Assembly (NCBI GenBank): GCA_002779825.1
Contig: PEVN01000209.1
Span: 1-43,964, forward strand
Source: Armatimonadetes bacterium CG06_land_8_20_14_3_00_66_21
Lineage (GTDB): Bacteria; Armatimonadota; Abditibacteriia; CG2-30-66-41
Direction: 5' to 3'
DNA: 43,964 nucleotides
Shown: positions 7,938 to 17,346 of the stretch, in pieces
Layout: each line of letters begins with the position of its first letter
Position numbering within the stretch: position 1 is the stretch's first letter
The notes under the pieces: generated by a model
Told to the model about the DNA's origin: nothing
Databases searched by the model: none
Seen by the model: only the letters and a program-made list of their open reading frames with translations
Program-made: the position numbers and the translations under genes

Positions 7938-8321
7938 TCAGGACGGCTGTTCGGCGGGCTCGACGGCGGCGGCGGGATCCTCCCACCGGTGCTGCTTGGC
8001 CGTGTGCCACAGCTTCTCCAGTCCGTAGAGACTGCGCATTTCGTCGGAGAAGAGATGGACCACGAGGTCGCCGTAGTCGAGGATGACCCAGTTTGACTCT
8101 CGGTCGCCCTCCGGCTGGCAGTTGATTCCGTGGGTGCGCTTCATGTGCTCCCGGACGCTGCTGCCGATGGCCGCGATGTGCAGGGACGACGTGCCGGTCC
8201 CCATGACGAAGTAGTCCGCCAGGATGGTGACCTCATGGACGTCCAGTACCACCAAGTCGACCGCCTTGGCAGCGGCCAACGCCTCGCAGACCAGGTCCCG
8301 CTTATGCTCCGGACTCATCAT
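7938..8321 (-). CDS. Ribosome silencing factor RsfS (YbeB/Iojap)
   Basis: 127 aa from ATG 8321. The RsfS core is complete: EALAAAKAVDLVVLDVHEV, ADYFVMGTGTSSLHIAAIGSSVREHMK, ESNWVILDYGDLVVHLFSDEMRSLYGLEKLW. The family binds L14 (uL14) of the large ribosomal subunit and blocks subunit joining when nutrients are scarce. The nadD-(LCP)-rsfS order is a widespread bacterial arrangement and supports the call. The frame also allows TTG at 8336, which would add five residues. No clear ribosome-binding site decides between them, but family members start close to MSPEHKRDLV. The C-terminal tail after about residue 107 (EDPAAAVEPAEQ) is outside the conserved domain. Confidence 0.93.
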   Translation of the reverse strand: MMSPEHKRDLVCEALAAAKAVDLVVLDVHEVTILADYFVMGTGTSSLHIAAIGSSVREHMKRTHGINCQPEGDRESNWVILDYGDLVVHLFSDEMRSLYGLEKLWHTAKQHRWEDPAAAVEPAEQPS

Positions 8322-8346
8322 TTGTGATTCTGCCAAATGTCACCGC

Positions 8347-9645
8347 CTATACTTTGCTCAGGTCTCGACCGACGATGACGGTCGCCTCCACGTCGTGGGT
8401 GGGACGACTGACGCGGACGATCGTGCCGCACTGCAGTACGGCTCGGATTTCTTCGGCCAAGGGGCTCGGCGACTTGTACGCGCAGATCGTCGACTGCGCG
8501 TAGTCGAATGACTCTGCGTTTCCCGTCCTGGCGACTCTGAATCCCCGGCCGGCCAGCTTCTCCGCCACTTTCGCAGCCGCCCCCGCCGCGCCGCACCCAT
8601 TGAGTACCTCCACAACGGGGTCGGGCTGATCCTGCGCCGTTCTCGTCGCCCTCGCCTGTGCGTCCAGCGACCGGATCAGTTCGGCGCTACCGACAGAGTC
8701 CAGTTCCCAGTAGGAGACGCCGTGAATCATGCGCGGCTCACCCGGCAGAGAACCGGTGAGCAGACCACCGGGCTGGATCTGCGGCAACACTCGGGCGAGG
8801 TCAAGCACCTGCCCCGCACCCATATTCGTCTTCGTATGGGCGTGTATCGCCGTCAGTATGGCGGGCACCTTAGGCAAGGACGAGGGTCTCAGCAGCTCGT
8901 GCAACGCCGCACGGAGGAATTTCTGCTGCCGCTCGATCCGGCCGATGTCGGCCTGGCGGTCGCCGCGGTAGCGAACGTAGCACATGGCGTCATAGCCCCT
9001 GAGTCGCTGAGGCCCTTTCCGCAGGCGAATGGACAGGTTCTGCGCCCGGTCCGTGTAGCGCATGTCCTTCTCGACATCGACCTCCACGCCGCCGAGGAGG
9101 TCCACGATCTTCTGGAACGCGCGGAAGTCGCATTGGGTATAGTACTGAATCGGCTGCAGCAGGGGCCAACTACGGAGCGTCTCCATCACCAACGTGACGC
9201 CGCCGTGCGCGTACGCCGAGTTGATCTTGTCAACGCCGTGGTCCGGGACCCGAACTCGGGAGTCCCGCGGGATGGAGAGCAGCACGACCCGGTGCGTCTG
9301 TGGGTACAACGACGCCAGGATCATTGTGTCGGAGCGGCCGGTCTCGGTTCTGTCGTCGGTCCCAAGCAGCAGGAAGCGAACGACTTCCTGACCGTTGAAC
9401 GGCGGCAGCACGCCAGTCCCGGAATCACTGTGTCCAGCGCAGGCGTAGCCGGCTCGCTGCCACGTCTGGTACGTGCCGGTGCCGAACGCAATCGTGGTGC
9501 TGAGCGCGATCACCCACACTGCGTAGTCACCGAACCTGGCCGGCTGACGAGCGGGGGCCGCGGGCCGCGGGGGCAGGTGCAGCGACTGGGTCGCCGTTCT
9601 GCCGCGGTAGTAGTGGGAATCGTCCCACCGGTCCGTGGGTCTCAT
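8347..9645 (-). CDS. LCP (LytR-CpsA-Psr) family protein with LytR_C domain
   Basis: 432 aa. A short cytoplasmic N-terminus is followed by a membrane helix (about 43-66). The LCP catalytic domain comes next, with LLLGTDDRTETGRSDTMIL, SIPRDSRVRVP (conserved R), KINSAYAHGG and the YVRYRGDRQADIGRIERQQKFLRA block. A LytR_C domain is at 345-428 (VVEVLNGCGAAG). LCP enzymes transfer undecaprenyl-linked glycopolymers to peptidoglycan or protein acceptors at the outer face of the inner membrane. AGAGGAG lies 6 nt upstream of the ATG. It lies between nadD and rsfS with short gaps (40 and 25 nt), so it is almost certainly co-transcribed with them. Confidence 0.92.
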   Translation of the reverse strand: MRPTDRWDDSHYYRGRTATQSLHLPPRPAAPARQPARFGDYAVWVIALSTTIAFGTGTYQTWQRAGYACAGHSDSGTGVLPPFNGQEVVRFLLLGTDDRTETGRSDTMILASLYPQTHRVVLLSIPRDSRVRVPDHGVDKINSAYAHGGVTLVMETLRSWPLLQPIQYYTQCDFRAFQKIVDLLGGVEVDVEKDMRYTDRAQNLSIRLRKGPQRLRGYDAMCYVRYRGDRQADIGRIERQQKFLRAALHELLRPSSLPKVPAILTAIHAHTKTNMGAGQVLDLARVLPQIQPGGLLTGSLPGEPRMIHGVSYWELDSVGSAELIRSLDAQARATRTAQDQPDPVVEVLNGCGAAGAAAKVAEKLAGRGFRVARTGNAESFDYAQSTICAYKSPSPLAEEIRAVLQCGTIVRVSRPTHDVEATVIVGRDLSKV

Positions 9646-9685
9646 GGGGCGCTCCTCTCGGTCGGTGCTGTGGCGAAGGCTGCGA

Positions 9686-10306
9686 TTACTCGGGCTGCTG
9701 GTACAGAGCGTGTTTACGGATATAGCTTACGGTGGCCGACGGTGTCAGGTACTGGATCGGCTTCCCTTGGCGGACGCGCCGCCGAATGTCGGTCGAGGAG
9801 ATCTCAATACCGGGCACGGAGACGGGATCGATCCGCGCCCGGTGTCGTGGGCCGAGCCGCCGGTCCAGCTCACTGAGTTCATAGCCGGGCCGGGTCGCCG
9901 CGACGAACCGGCACAACTCGATCAGCGACTCGTTGTCCCGCCAAGTCAGCATCTCCAGGATCGCGTCGGCGCCAGTGATGAAGTAGAGCTGGCATGCGTC
10001 GCCGAAGCGCTCCCGAAAGGTGCGCATCGTGTCGATTGTGTAGGCGGGTCCGTCGCGGTCGATCTCCATCCGCGACGTGGTGAAATGCGGGTTGTCGGCA
10101 ACTGCCAGTTCCACCATTAGGTGCCGGTGCCTGGCGTCCGTGAGGTCGTATTTCTTCTTGTGCGGCGGCACGCCACACGGCACGAAGATCACCTGGTCCA
10201 GCTCGAACTGCACGCGGACCTCTTCCGCCGTGATCAGGTGCCCGAAGTGGATCGGGTCGAATGTTCCGCCCATGATCCCGATCCGGAGTTGCTGGTTTTC
10301 AGACAT
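9686..10306 (-). CDS. nadD: Nicotinate-nucleotide adenylyltransferase
   Basis: 206 aa, the usual NadD length. The nucleotidyltransferase signature GGTFDPIHFGH (HxGH motif) is at 13-23, PHKKK near 46-50, GADAILEMLTW in the middle and ISSTDIRRRV near the C-terminus. It makes deamido-NAD from nicotinate mononucleotide and ATP. The start is ATG 10306; the frame is open for another 86 codons upstream, but that part is arginine-rich and crosses the promoter region. It is the first gene of the nadD-LCP-rsfS-TPR operon, behind a TATAAT promoter at 10391-10419. Confidence 0.95.
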   Translation of the reverse strand: MSENQQLRIGIMGGTFDPIHFGHLITAEEVRVQFELDQVIFVPCGVPPHKKKYDLTDARHRHLMVELAVADNPHFTTSRMEIDRDGPAYTIDTMRTFRERFGDACQLYFITGADAILEMLTWRDNESLIELCRFVAATRPGYELSELDRRLGPRHRARIDPVSVPGIEISSTDIRRRVRQGKPIQYLTPSATVSYIRKHALYQQPE

Positions 10307-10390
10307 CGGCTGTCGACAGGGAACCGCCCTGCGTGTCTCCCATTCACGTGTCCACACGCAGTGAGCATGGCTGCCCGTGGCAGCAGTGCG

Positions 10391-10419
10391 ATTATATCCC
10401 CTCGGCGCGGGGCTGACCA
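10391..10419 (-). promoter_or_regulatory. Promoter of the nadD operon
   Basis: On the minus strand: TGGTCA (10419-10414), a 17-nt spacer and a perfect TATAAT (10396-10391). The leader to the nadD ATG is about 80 nt. Confidence 0.65.
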
Positions 10420-10522
10420 CCGGGCCGCGAGGGGGCTGTGTGACATGTGCGCGAACACCAACCAACCTCCGGGGCTGCCGCTGCCCCCCGTGGTGCTGTC
10501 GATTGCTCGGGAGTGCTTTGGG

Positions 10523-10528
10523 TATAAT
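10523..10528 (+). promoter_or_regulatory. -10 element for the lptF-lptD operon
   Basis: A perfect TATAAT in GC-rich surroundings, 118 nt upstream of the lptF ATG. No good -35 stands at the usual distance. It is divergent from the nadD promoter within the same 339-nt gap. Confidence 0.5.
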
Positions 10529-10645
10529 GCCACTTGGCGCTTCGTTTCGAGCGCCGGGCGCCAACCGCAGCGAGGGGACTCATCCCTCTGGGCCGCTCAG
10601 CGGGCGCCCTCTGCACCGGAGTCCAGTCCGTTCTACCCACCTGCC

Positions 10646-11740
10646 ATGCGCGTCATTCCCCTGGCCAACCGAATGGACCGGTACCTCGCCGCTGAGATGC
10701 TCGTGCCGTTCGTGATTGGCGTCTTGGCGTGCATCGCCATCATGCTCGGGGACATTCTCTACAAGACCGTGAGCATGGTCATCAACCGCGGTCTCCCGCC
10801 CGTCCCCCTTGCGCTCTTTCTGCTCTACAAAGTGCCGGCCGTAGCCGTGAGTGCGTTCGGCGCCGCCGTCCTACTGTCAACGTCGCTCGTCGTGAATCGG
10901 TTGGTGCGCGACTGCGAGATCGTGGCGTTCCGCGTCAGCGGGGTCAGCCTCCACAGGCTCTTCCTGCCCATCTTCCTGTTTGCCATCGGCGTCAGTGGCA
11001 TAGCCTACTGGGTCAACCAGGAACTGGCACCGGAGATGAACCACAAGTCTGAGGAGATCGTCAGGCGCCTGCTGTACGCCCAACCGGTGCCGCTCATCGA
11101 GAACGACAAGTACTTCCGCGCTTCGGGAGACTACTACTTCTACGTCCGAGAGGTCGACAGGTCGACGGACACACTGCGTGACGTTATGCTCTACCAGCGC
11201 GAGAACGGCAGCAATGGGTACCCGCGCTTGGTCCTCGCCAAGCGCGCTCAGCAACGCCACGGCGCCTGGACCCTCATCGATTGCGTTGTCTACAAGTTCG
11301 GACCCAATGGTCTGCTCCGGTACCAAGGCAAAGCCAGCTCCGTGACCCTCAATCTCCGCGATGCGATCGAGACCTTCTTCGGCGAGCAACGGACGCCCTT
11401 TGAGATGCCTGTCAAGGACCTCGAGAAGGAAATTCAGGTGTTCCGCCGCGGGGGCATGGATGTCACCGAAATGGAGATGGAGTACCACCGCAAGTTGGCC
11501 GTGCCCCTGGCGTCGCTGGTCCTGGCCCTTGTGGCTGCGCCGCTGAGCATGCGCTGGGCACCGGCTGGCAGCTTCGTCGGGCTGCTACTGACGGTGGTGC
11601 TCTACTTCCTGTGGAACGGCTCCATGAGCTGGAGCTGCGCGCTTGGCGGAGGGCGGCACCTCCCTCCCCTGGTTGCCGCCTGGGCGCCGAACTGCGTCTT
11701 TGCCTTTATCGGGCTCCTGTTACTCCTTCGAGAACGATGA
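10646..11740 (+). CDS. LptF/LptG family lipopolysaccharide export permease
   Basis: 364 aa with the YjgP/YjgQ fold: three N-terminal membrane helices (about 17-110), a periplasmic domain (about 130-280) and three C-terminal helices. MDRYLAAEMLVPFVIGVLACIAIM and EMEYHRKLAVPLASLVLALVAAPLSMR are typical family blocks. LptF/G form the inner-membrane channel that, with the LptB ATPase, extracts LPS and pushes it to the LptA bridge. Only one such permease is here; a partner may lie elsewhere. ATG 10646 is taken; ATG 10673 (MDRY) is also possible. The stop codon overlaps the next start as ATGA, so translation of lptF and lptD is probably coupled. Confidence 0.9.
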   Translation: MRVIPLANRMDRYLAAEMLVPFVIGVLACIAIMLGDILYKTVSMVINRGLPPVPLALFLLYKVPAVAVSAFGAAVLLSTSLVVNRLVRDCEIVAFRVSGVSLHRLFLPIFLFAIGVSGIAYWVNQELAPEMNHKSEEIVRRLLYAQPVPLIENDKYFRASGDYYFYVREVDRSTDTLRDVMLYQRENGSNGYPRLVLAKRAQQRHGAWTLIDCVVYKFGPNGLLRYQGKASSVTLNLRDAIETFFGEQRTPFEMPVKDLEKEIQVFRRGGMDVTEMEMEYHRKLAVPLASLVLALVAAPLSMRWAPAGSFVGLLLTVVLYFLWNGSMSWSCALGGGRHLPPLVAAWAPNCVFAFIGLLLLLRER

Positions 11741-13926
11741 GATGCGCCGTCAGAATCGTCCTGCCTGCTTTGGTCTGGAGCTCGGTCTGCCGGACGGTGC
11801 CCTCGACAGCGGCATCCGACGGCCAACCTGTCACCGTGACGGCGCAAGCCGTCCACCACGATCTGAAGACCGACCGCGTTACGGCAACGGGGAACGTCTT
11901 GATTCAGGCGGACGAGATCGAGATGCGCGCTGACCGCGCTGAGGTGGACCTGAAGACGAACGTGGCGACCATCTCGGGCAACGTAGAAGTGCACGTGCAG
12001 GGCCAGACGATCCGCGGCGAGTCCTTCACGCTGAACATGAAGTCCCGCGAGTGGCACAGCGACTCGGCACGCGTTGTCCTCGATCCCGAGTTCTTCCAGG
12101 AAGGCGTGGCCCAGCCGCTGTTTGCCAGTGGCGGCAGCTTTGCCGGCGTTGCCGCCGAGACCACTGCAAACACCGCCAAGGCTACCTCCTGTGACAGAGA
12201 GGATCCCCACTATGTCCTCGTCGCGCAGACGGTGCACATCTACCCGGAGGACAAGCTGGTCGCCAAGAACGTCAAGTTCCAGGTGGGGCACACCACCCTC
12301 GTGCGCGTGCCATCCTACACCATCTCGCTGAAGCAACGTCGGCGCCGGCAGTCCCTGGTGCCGGTCGTGGGCTACAACGACATCGAGGGCGCGTTCGCCA
12401 AGACCAGCTACAACTACCGGGCAGACGAGGCGGCTCTGGGCACGCTCTACCTCGACCTGATGCAGAAACGCGGAGTCGGGCTCGGCGTGGAGCATGAGTA
12501 CAAGGCCGACGCCTTTTGGGGCGAGGCGTACCTCTACGGGCTTCGCGACAAGCAGACCGGCGCCACCGAGTTGAACGCGCGAATCCAGCACAGCCAGACG
12601 CTCTCCGACGAACTGGACGGACAGCTCAGTCTCAACTACACCCGGAACAACGCGTACTACTTTGGCAGCAGCTCCAACATGAATGCGGAGCTGAGTCTCC
12701 GCCGGCAGGTCGAGAGCGGTCAGTCGTCGCTCAGCGTTCGCCGCCAGACCAGCACCGGGTTCGGTACCCGCACCAACACCACCTCGACATTCCGGCACCA
12801 GCAGCGTTTTTCGCGGGCGCTCGGGCTAACCCTCACCTCCAACTACCGGAGCAACGACACCGGGAGCACAACCGCTGCGGACAAGGAACTCAACTCGACC
12901 CTCGAGCTCACGAACCGGGGCAAGACCCTCGACCTGCTGTGCCGGATCGAGGACCGGATGGACTTGGACGGCGGGACGTATCCGGGCGACAACTTCCTGT
13001 TCGCGTTCGAGCGACTGCCCGAGATCATCGCCCAGTCTGACAGCGTCCGTCTGGGCAACCGGAAGCTGTTCGGCATGTTCCCCGTGCAGGCCGAGGCCAG
13101 CATTGGGAAGTACCGGGAGCTGCCCAGCCAACTGGGGCTGACACGGACCTACTTCAATGCCGATCTTCAGCCCTACACGAAACCGCTTTCGTCACAGACC
13201 GACCTGAAGGTGGACGGCAGCTTCCGCCAGACGCTCTATAGCAACGATACTGCGCAGTACGTCTTCAACTACGGCTCCGAACTCGACAGCGACTTCGCCC
13301 CCAACTGGAACTTCAACCTCGATTACCGCAAGCAGCGGCCGGCCGGCTACACTCCTTACCGCTTGGATTACTCCAGCCGCTACGAGTCACTGGACGCTCG
13401 GATCGGCTTCGACCAGAACGGCCGGCAGCAACTGAGCCTCCTCTCCGGCTACGACTTCGAGCGAAGCCAGTACCGCGACTTGCTGCTCCGCTACCAGCTT
13501 ATGCCCAACGACACCTACTATCTCAGCCTCTCCACCGGCTACGATCTGGAAAACGGAGAGTTGCGCGATATCCTCACCCGCGTCAACATTGCCTCGCGTG
13601 AGAGGCTCAATCTCGACCTCAACACCCGGTACAGCCCCCGCCTGGGACAGCTTGCGCGCGTCAACACGCAGCTCTACTGGCAGCCGCACAGATTGTGGCA
13701 GATCGAGGCGCTGAGCGGTTGGAACGGCTTTACAGATCGCTTCGACTTCAACCAAGTCAAGGTGACCCGTGATCTGCACTGCTGGGAGGCGTTCTTCACG
13801 TGGGACCAGCAGCGCCGCGAGATGCGCCTCGACCTGGCCCTGAAGGCTTTCCCCGCATTCGATACCCGCTTCGGTGTCGGTCAGAGCGGGCAATGGCTGA
13901 ATACCAGCGTCGGGCAGCAGTTTTAG
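11737..13926 (+). CDS. lptD: LptD-like outer-membrane LPS assembly protein
   Basis: 729 aa. An N-terminal signal region of about 27 residues is followed by an LptA/OstA-like beta-jellyroll (about 30-110: repeated T-A-x-G-N-V and I-S-G-N-V turns). The rest is an aromatic- and polar-rich, strand-dense region (YYFGSSSNMNAEL, NYGSELDSD, YLSLSTGYDLENGE) ending in F, as expected for an outer-membrane barrel. This matches the LptD plan of jellyroll plus C-terminal barrel. It inserts LPS into the outer leaflet. The start is ATG 11737, overlapping the lptF stop by 4 nt. The assignment is firm at the level of LptD-like architecture. Barrel sequences diverge strongly, so orthology rests on this architecture and the lptF neighbour. 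Confidence 0.83.
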   Translation: MRCAVRIVLPALVWSSVCRTVPSTAASDGQPVTVTAQAVHHDLKTDRVTATGNVLIQADEIEMRADRAEVDLKTNVATISGNVEVHVQGQTIRGESFTLNMKSREWHSDSARVVLDPEFFQEGVAQPLFASGGSFAGVAAETTANTAKATSCDREDPHYVLVAQTVHIYPEDKLVAKNVKFQVGHTTLVRVPSYTISLKQRRRRQSLVPVVGYNDIEGAFAKTSYNYRADEAALGTLYLDLMQKRGVGLGVEHEYKADAFWGEAYLYGLRDKQTGATELNARIQHSQTLSDELDGQLSLNYTRNNAYYFGSSSNMNAELSLRRQVESGQSSLSVRRQTSTGFGTRTNTTSTFRHQQRFSRALGLTLTSNYRSNDTGSTTAADKELNSTLELTNRGKTLDLLCRIEDRMDLDGGTYPGDNFLFAFERLPEIIAQSDSVRLGNRKLFGMFPVQAEASIGKYRELPSQLGLTRTYFNADLQPYTKPLSSQTDLKVDGSFRQTLYSNDTAQYVFNYGSELDSDFAPNWNFNLDYRKQRPAGYTPYRLDYSSRYESLDARIGFDQNGRQQLSLLSGYDFERSQYRDLLLRYQLMPNDTYYLSLSTGYDLENGELRDILTRVNIASRERLNLDLNTRYSPRLGQLARVNTQLYWQPHRLWQIEALSGWNGFTDRFDFNQVKVTRDLHCWEAFFTWDQQRREMRLDLALKAFPAFDTRFGVGQSGQWLNTSVGQQF

Positions 13927-14032
13927 CGGCGCGAACCGGTTACAATTGCGCTTGGCCGACGTAGCCCGAGGCGCTACGCCACGAGACCATTCACCGGCGT
14001 TCACGGCTACCTCATCGAGGAGACACCAACCA

Positions 14033-15046
14033 GTGCCAGAACGATTGCTCACCGGCTTCCGCAGGAGAGTAGCCGTCGTCTTGTTGCCCTTGCTGCTCGT
14101 GTGTGTCGCGCAGGCCGGCGCGGAAGACAAGCCCCGCTCTGAAGCGGAGAAGCACTGTGAACGGGCCCGGAAGCTGGAAGCGGACAACGACTTGAACGGC
14201 GCAGAGGCTGCGTACCGCGAAGCAGTCAAAGTGGACCCGAAGATGGCGGCCGCCTACAACGACTTGGGCGTGCTGCTGGCCCGGCAGGACCGGTACGCAG
14301 ACGCACTGGCGCTGTTCGACCAGGCGCTGGCCGCCCAGGGGGACTACTACAACGCCAGCGTGAACAAGGGCGTCGTCCTGTTTCGGTCGGGGAAGAAGCC
14401 CGAAGGCGTGGCGGCTTTGGAGGCAGTCACAAAGATCGCGCCGAGCTTTGCTCGAGCGCACTTTGAGTTGGGCAACGTCTACGATGCCAGCGGCGATCTC
14501 AGCAAGGCATGCGGCGCGTACCGGGAGTGCCTGAAGCTGGACGAGACGGACGCCGAAGCCCACAACAACTTCGCGTGGTGTTTGTTCCGCCAGCACCTCT
14601 ACGAAGATGCCCTTGCCGAGTTCCGGCTGGCCATCAAGCACGCACCCGAGGCTGCCACCCCGCACAACAATATGGGCTGGGTGTTGTTCCAGATGGGGCG
14701 GCTGCACGACGCCGCCCAGGAGTTCGAGCAAGCCATCAAGCTCAACCCTGACCTCCCGGAAGCCTACAACAATCTCGGTCAAGCGCTGATGGTTGCCCAG
14801 GAGGTAGAGGGCGGGCTTGCGCAGTTCCGCAAAGCCCTTGAAGTGGCGCCCACGTACGCGCCGGCGTACCTCAACCTCGGGAAGTACCTCTTCGACCTCG
14901 GCCGGATGAAGGAAGCCATCGCGCCCCTCGAGAAGTACCTGGAACTGGTGCCGCAGTCTGCCGATGCCGACAAGATCCGGGACGCGCTCGCAAAGGCTAA
15001 GGCAGAAGCCCCCACAGAGAAGCCCAAGGAGGCCGCTGCTCCATAG
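14033..15046 (+). CDS. Secreted tetratricopeptide-repeat protein
   Basis: 337 aa. A GTG start at 14033 with GAGGAG 10 nt upstream gives a good signal peptide (RRRVAVVLLPLLLVCVAQAGA, cleavage after AGA). About seven TPR units follow: EAEKHCERARKLEADNDLNGAEAAYREAVKVDPKMAAAYNDLG and similar, with the AYNNLG/ALEYAP-type periodicity through to residue about 310. The tail is lysine/glutamate/proline-rich. It is probably a periplasmic protein-interaction scaffold. It lies 106 nt after lptD in the same direction, so a link with envelope assembly is plausible but unproven. Confidence 0.82.
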   Translation: MPERLLTGFRRRVAVVLLPLLLVCVAQAGAEDKPRSEAEKHCERARKLEADNDLNGAEAAYREAVKVDPKMAAAYNDLGVLLARQDRYADALALFDQALAAQGDYYNASVNKGVVLFRSGKKPEGVAALEAVTKIAPSFARAHFELGNVYDASGDLSKACGAYRECLKLDETDAEAHNNFAWCLFRQHLYEDALAEFRLAIKHAPEAATPHNNMGWVLFQMGRLHDAAQEFEQAIKLNPDLPEAYNNLGQALMVAQEVEGGLAQFRKALEVAPTYAPAYLNLGKYLFDLGRMKEAIAPLEKYLELVPQSADADKIRDALAKAKAEAPTEKPKEAAAP

Positions 15047-15080
15047 GGCTGGGTCCCGCCGGGAACGGTGCGCGCTGCTC

Positions 15081-16028
15081 ATGATCGTTAGCTCCGACGG
15101 AGAACACCTCATCTCCTTCCTCCCGTGGCTGGACCGCGGGCGGCTGACTGTGTGCGATGGCTTTGACTTGGCTCGGACTCGCCGCCTCAAGGTCGGTGGG
15201 GTTCTCCTGCGGGACTTCGATCGGCCGCTGGGACCTGCGGCAGACGGGTACTTCTGGGTGATCACCCGGAGCGCCCGGTTCGACAAGACGCCCTGCCTCT
15301 CCGTCCGCGCCCTCAGCGACACGGCACCCGAGGTATTCCGGCTGCGCTTCGCGCTGGACGAGGAGCAGGTGACCCTCCCCAGAGAGTACTTGGGAGACGC
15401 GGAACGCCACTGGGTCGGCCGTTACGGCGGGCGCTGGCAAACCTTCATCGCCACGCCGGAGGACTCCGTGGTCGCCTCCTACCCCTGCACGTGGCGCGGG
15501 CGCAACCCTAAAGACCGCAAGACCCCCGGGTTCTCGGGCGTTTGGCCGGTGCCTGGCCGCAACGAGCTGTGGTATGCCGTCGACCGCTCCGACCATCTCC
15601 TCGCGGTCGATTCGCGCACCATGCAGGAGTTGGCAACCATCCGCCTGCCGCGCGCCGGTTGCCGGCAGATTCTATTTGGGGCCGACGGCTTGGCCTTTGT
15701 TCAGAACTTCGACACAGTGGCAGTCGTGGACACTCGCACGCGAGAGGTGCTCCGAGAGAGCCGAGTCCAGCCGCCGGACTGGAATGACCACGGTCAGAAG
15801 TTCGCAGTCTTCATTGGCGAACTGCTGCTGATGCCCGAGGGCCGACGGCTGTGCGTTGCCCGGCCCTTCTCCAGCGACGTCGTCGTCGTGGACGTAGACA
15901 CGTTGGAGAAGCAGCAGTCCATTCCGCTGAGGGGGGAGCCGCTGGAGTTGGCGCTCCACCCTAATGGCAATGACCTCCTGGTGCGGGAAGCCTGGGCGGG
16001 CGAGTTCTTCCGCTGCACCGTCGACTGA
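15081..16028 (+). CDS. Beta-propeller-like protein of unknown function
   Basis: 315 aa starting at ATG 15081, 34 nt after the TPR gene. The sequence shows repeated beta-propeller-type elements: VVSSDGEH near the N-terminus, LLAVDSRTMQELATIRLPRAGCRQILFGADGLAFVQNFDTVAVVDTRTREVL, and VVVVDVDTLEKQQSIPLRGEPLELALHPNGNDLLV. These resemble YVTN/WD40-like blades. No signal peptide or catalytic motif is seen. It lies inside the lptF-to-larA run, with short equal gaps (34 nt) on both sides, which suggests co-transcription. Function unknown. Confidence 0.65.
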   Translation: MIVSSDGEHLISFLPWLDRGRLTVCDGFDLARTRRLKVGGVLLRDFDRPLGPAADGYFWVITRSARFDKTPCLSVRALSDTAPEVFRLRFALDEEQVTLPREYLGDAERHWVGRYGGRWQTFIATPEDSVVASYPCTWRGRNPKDRKTPGFSGVWPVPGRNELWYAVDRSDHLLAVDSRTMQELATIRLPRAGCRQILFGADGLAFVQNFDTVAVVDTRTREVLRESRVQPPDWNDHGQKFAVFIGELLLMPEGRRLCVARPFSSDVVVVDVDTLEKQQSIPLRGEPLELALHPNGNDLLVREAWAGEFFRCTVD

Positions 16029-16062
16029 GCCGCCCCACTCCGCAGAGCACCCTCGACGCCCC

Positions 16063-17340
16063 ATGCGCGAATGCGAACTGGCTTACGGAAGAGCGACTGT
16101 CCGCGTGCGGCTGCCCGCCGACGCCGAGGTCGCCGTGTACGCTCCGGCAGACTTGCCTGCCGTGGCCGACCCGTTGGCGACGTTGCGCCAAGCGCTGTCC
16201 AGTCCTCTCGACTCCCCTCCCCTACCCGCCCTGGCGCACCCGGGTCAGCAGGTCGCAATCGTTATCGACGACCTCTCGCGCCCGGCGCCAACCGCGGTGA
16301 TGCTGCAGGCTGTTCTCGAGGACCTGGAGACAGCCGGCGTCCGGCGCACAGATCTACTCATCCTCTGCGCAGTCGGTCTGCATCGGCCGCTGACGCCGGA
16401 GGAACTGCGTGCACTTGTGGGTCCGGCGGCATGCGACCTCGAACTCCTCAACCACGACCCGCATGACCCCGCGCAGTTGCAGTTCCTTACCACCACCTCC
16501 CTGGGTACGCCGCTTCACCTCAATCGCCGGTTCGTGGAAGCCGACCTGAAAATCCTCACCGGCGATGTCGAGTACCACCAGTTCGTCGGCTATGGCGGCG
16601 GGGCGAAGAGCGTGTACCCCGGCATTGCCGATGCCGAAGCAATCCGCTTGAGCCACTCCCGCATGGAACTGCCGGGGGCAGAGGCCGGCGAGATCGACGG
16701 CAACCCCGTTCGCCGCGAGATCGACGAAGCCGGGCGCGCGGCGGGCGTGGACTTCGTCCTCCACGCCGTGCTCAACAGCCGGCAGGAGGTAGTCGGCGCG
16801 TTTGCAGGTGACTTGGATAGCGCCTTCCGCGCCGGCGCAAAGCTGGTCGACGCGCAGTACCTGCTGGAGATCCCTCGGCCCGTCGACACCGTGTTGGTCA
16901 GCCCCGGTGGGTACCCGCGAGACCTCGACCTCTACCAGGCACAAAAGTCCGTCTCTTCCGCCGCGAAGATCGTCGAGCCCGGCGGCAACGTCGTCCTTGT
17001 GGCCGAAGCCCGCGAGGGCGCTGGGTCCGCCCTGTTCGTTCAGTGGATGACCGAGGCGCCCACCCTTGACGACGTCATCCGCCGCGCCCGAGCCGAGTTC
17101 GTCATGGGCGGTCACAAGGCGTACCAGTTCGCCCGAGCCATGCAGCATGCGCACCTGTTCGTGTACTCGTCACTGCCGCAGGCGGACATTCGCAAGCTCA
17201 AGATGCAGCCGCTGGCTTCTGTGACTGCTCTCGAGGCGTTGCTCGCCGGCAGCCGACGGCTGGCCGTCCTGCCACAAGGGACTCTCTCCTTGGCGCGGCT
17301 CGCCCCGGCGGATACAATCCCTACCCCGAATGGATGGTGA
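16063..17340 (+). CDS. larA: LarA-family nickel-pincer racemase
   Basis: 425 aa, the length of LarA. The residues that bind the nickel-pincer nucleotide and substrate in Lactiplantibacillus LarA all have counterparts: D70 and R73 (DDLSRP), H107 (GLHRPLTPEE), H172 and the cofactor-carrying lysine K182 (YHQFVGYGGGAKSVYPG), and H198. It should carry the covalent Ni-pincer cofactor and racemise or epimerise a 2-hydroxyacid; lactate is the prototype, but homologues use other substrates. The cofactor genes larB, larC and larE are not in the window. It lies 34 nt after the propeller gene and 6 nt before a response regulator. Confidence 0.9.
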   Translation: MRECELAYGRATVRVRLPADAEVAVYAPADLPAVADPLATLRQALSSPLDSPPLPALAHPGQQVAIVIDDLSRPAPTAVMLQAVLEDLETAGVRRTDLLILCAVGLHRPLTPEELRALVGPAACDLELLNHDPHDPAQLQFLTTTSLGTPLHLNRRFVEADLKILTGDVEYHQFVGYGGGAKSVYPGIADAEAIRLSHSRMELPGAEAGEIDGNPVRREIDEAGRAAGVDFVLHAVLNSRQEVVGAFAGDLDSAFRAGAKLVDAQYLLEIPRPVDTVLVSPGGYPRDLDLYQAQKSVSSAAKIVEPGGNVVLVAEAREGAGSALFVQWMTEAPTLDDVIRRARAEFVMGGHKAYQFARAMQHAHLFVYSSLPQADIRKLKMQPLASVTALEALLAGSRRLAVLPQGTLSLARLAPADTIPTPNGW

Positions 17341-17346
17341 CCCCGC

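Noticed and set aside
14012-15322. A 436-codon antisense frame over the TPR and propeller genes
   Set aside because: It is a shadow of the TPR gene with no family pattern, no start signal and no independent promoter.
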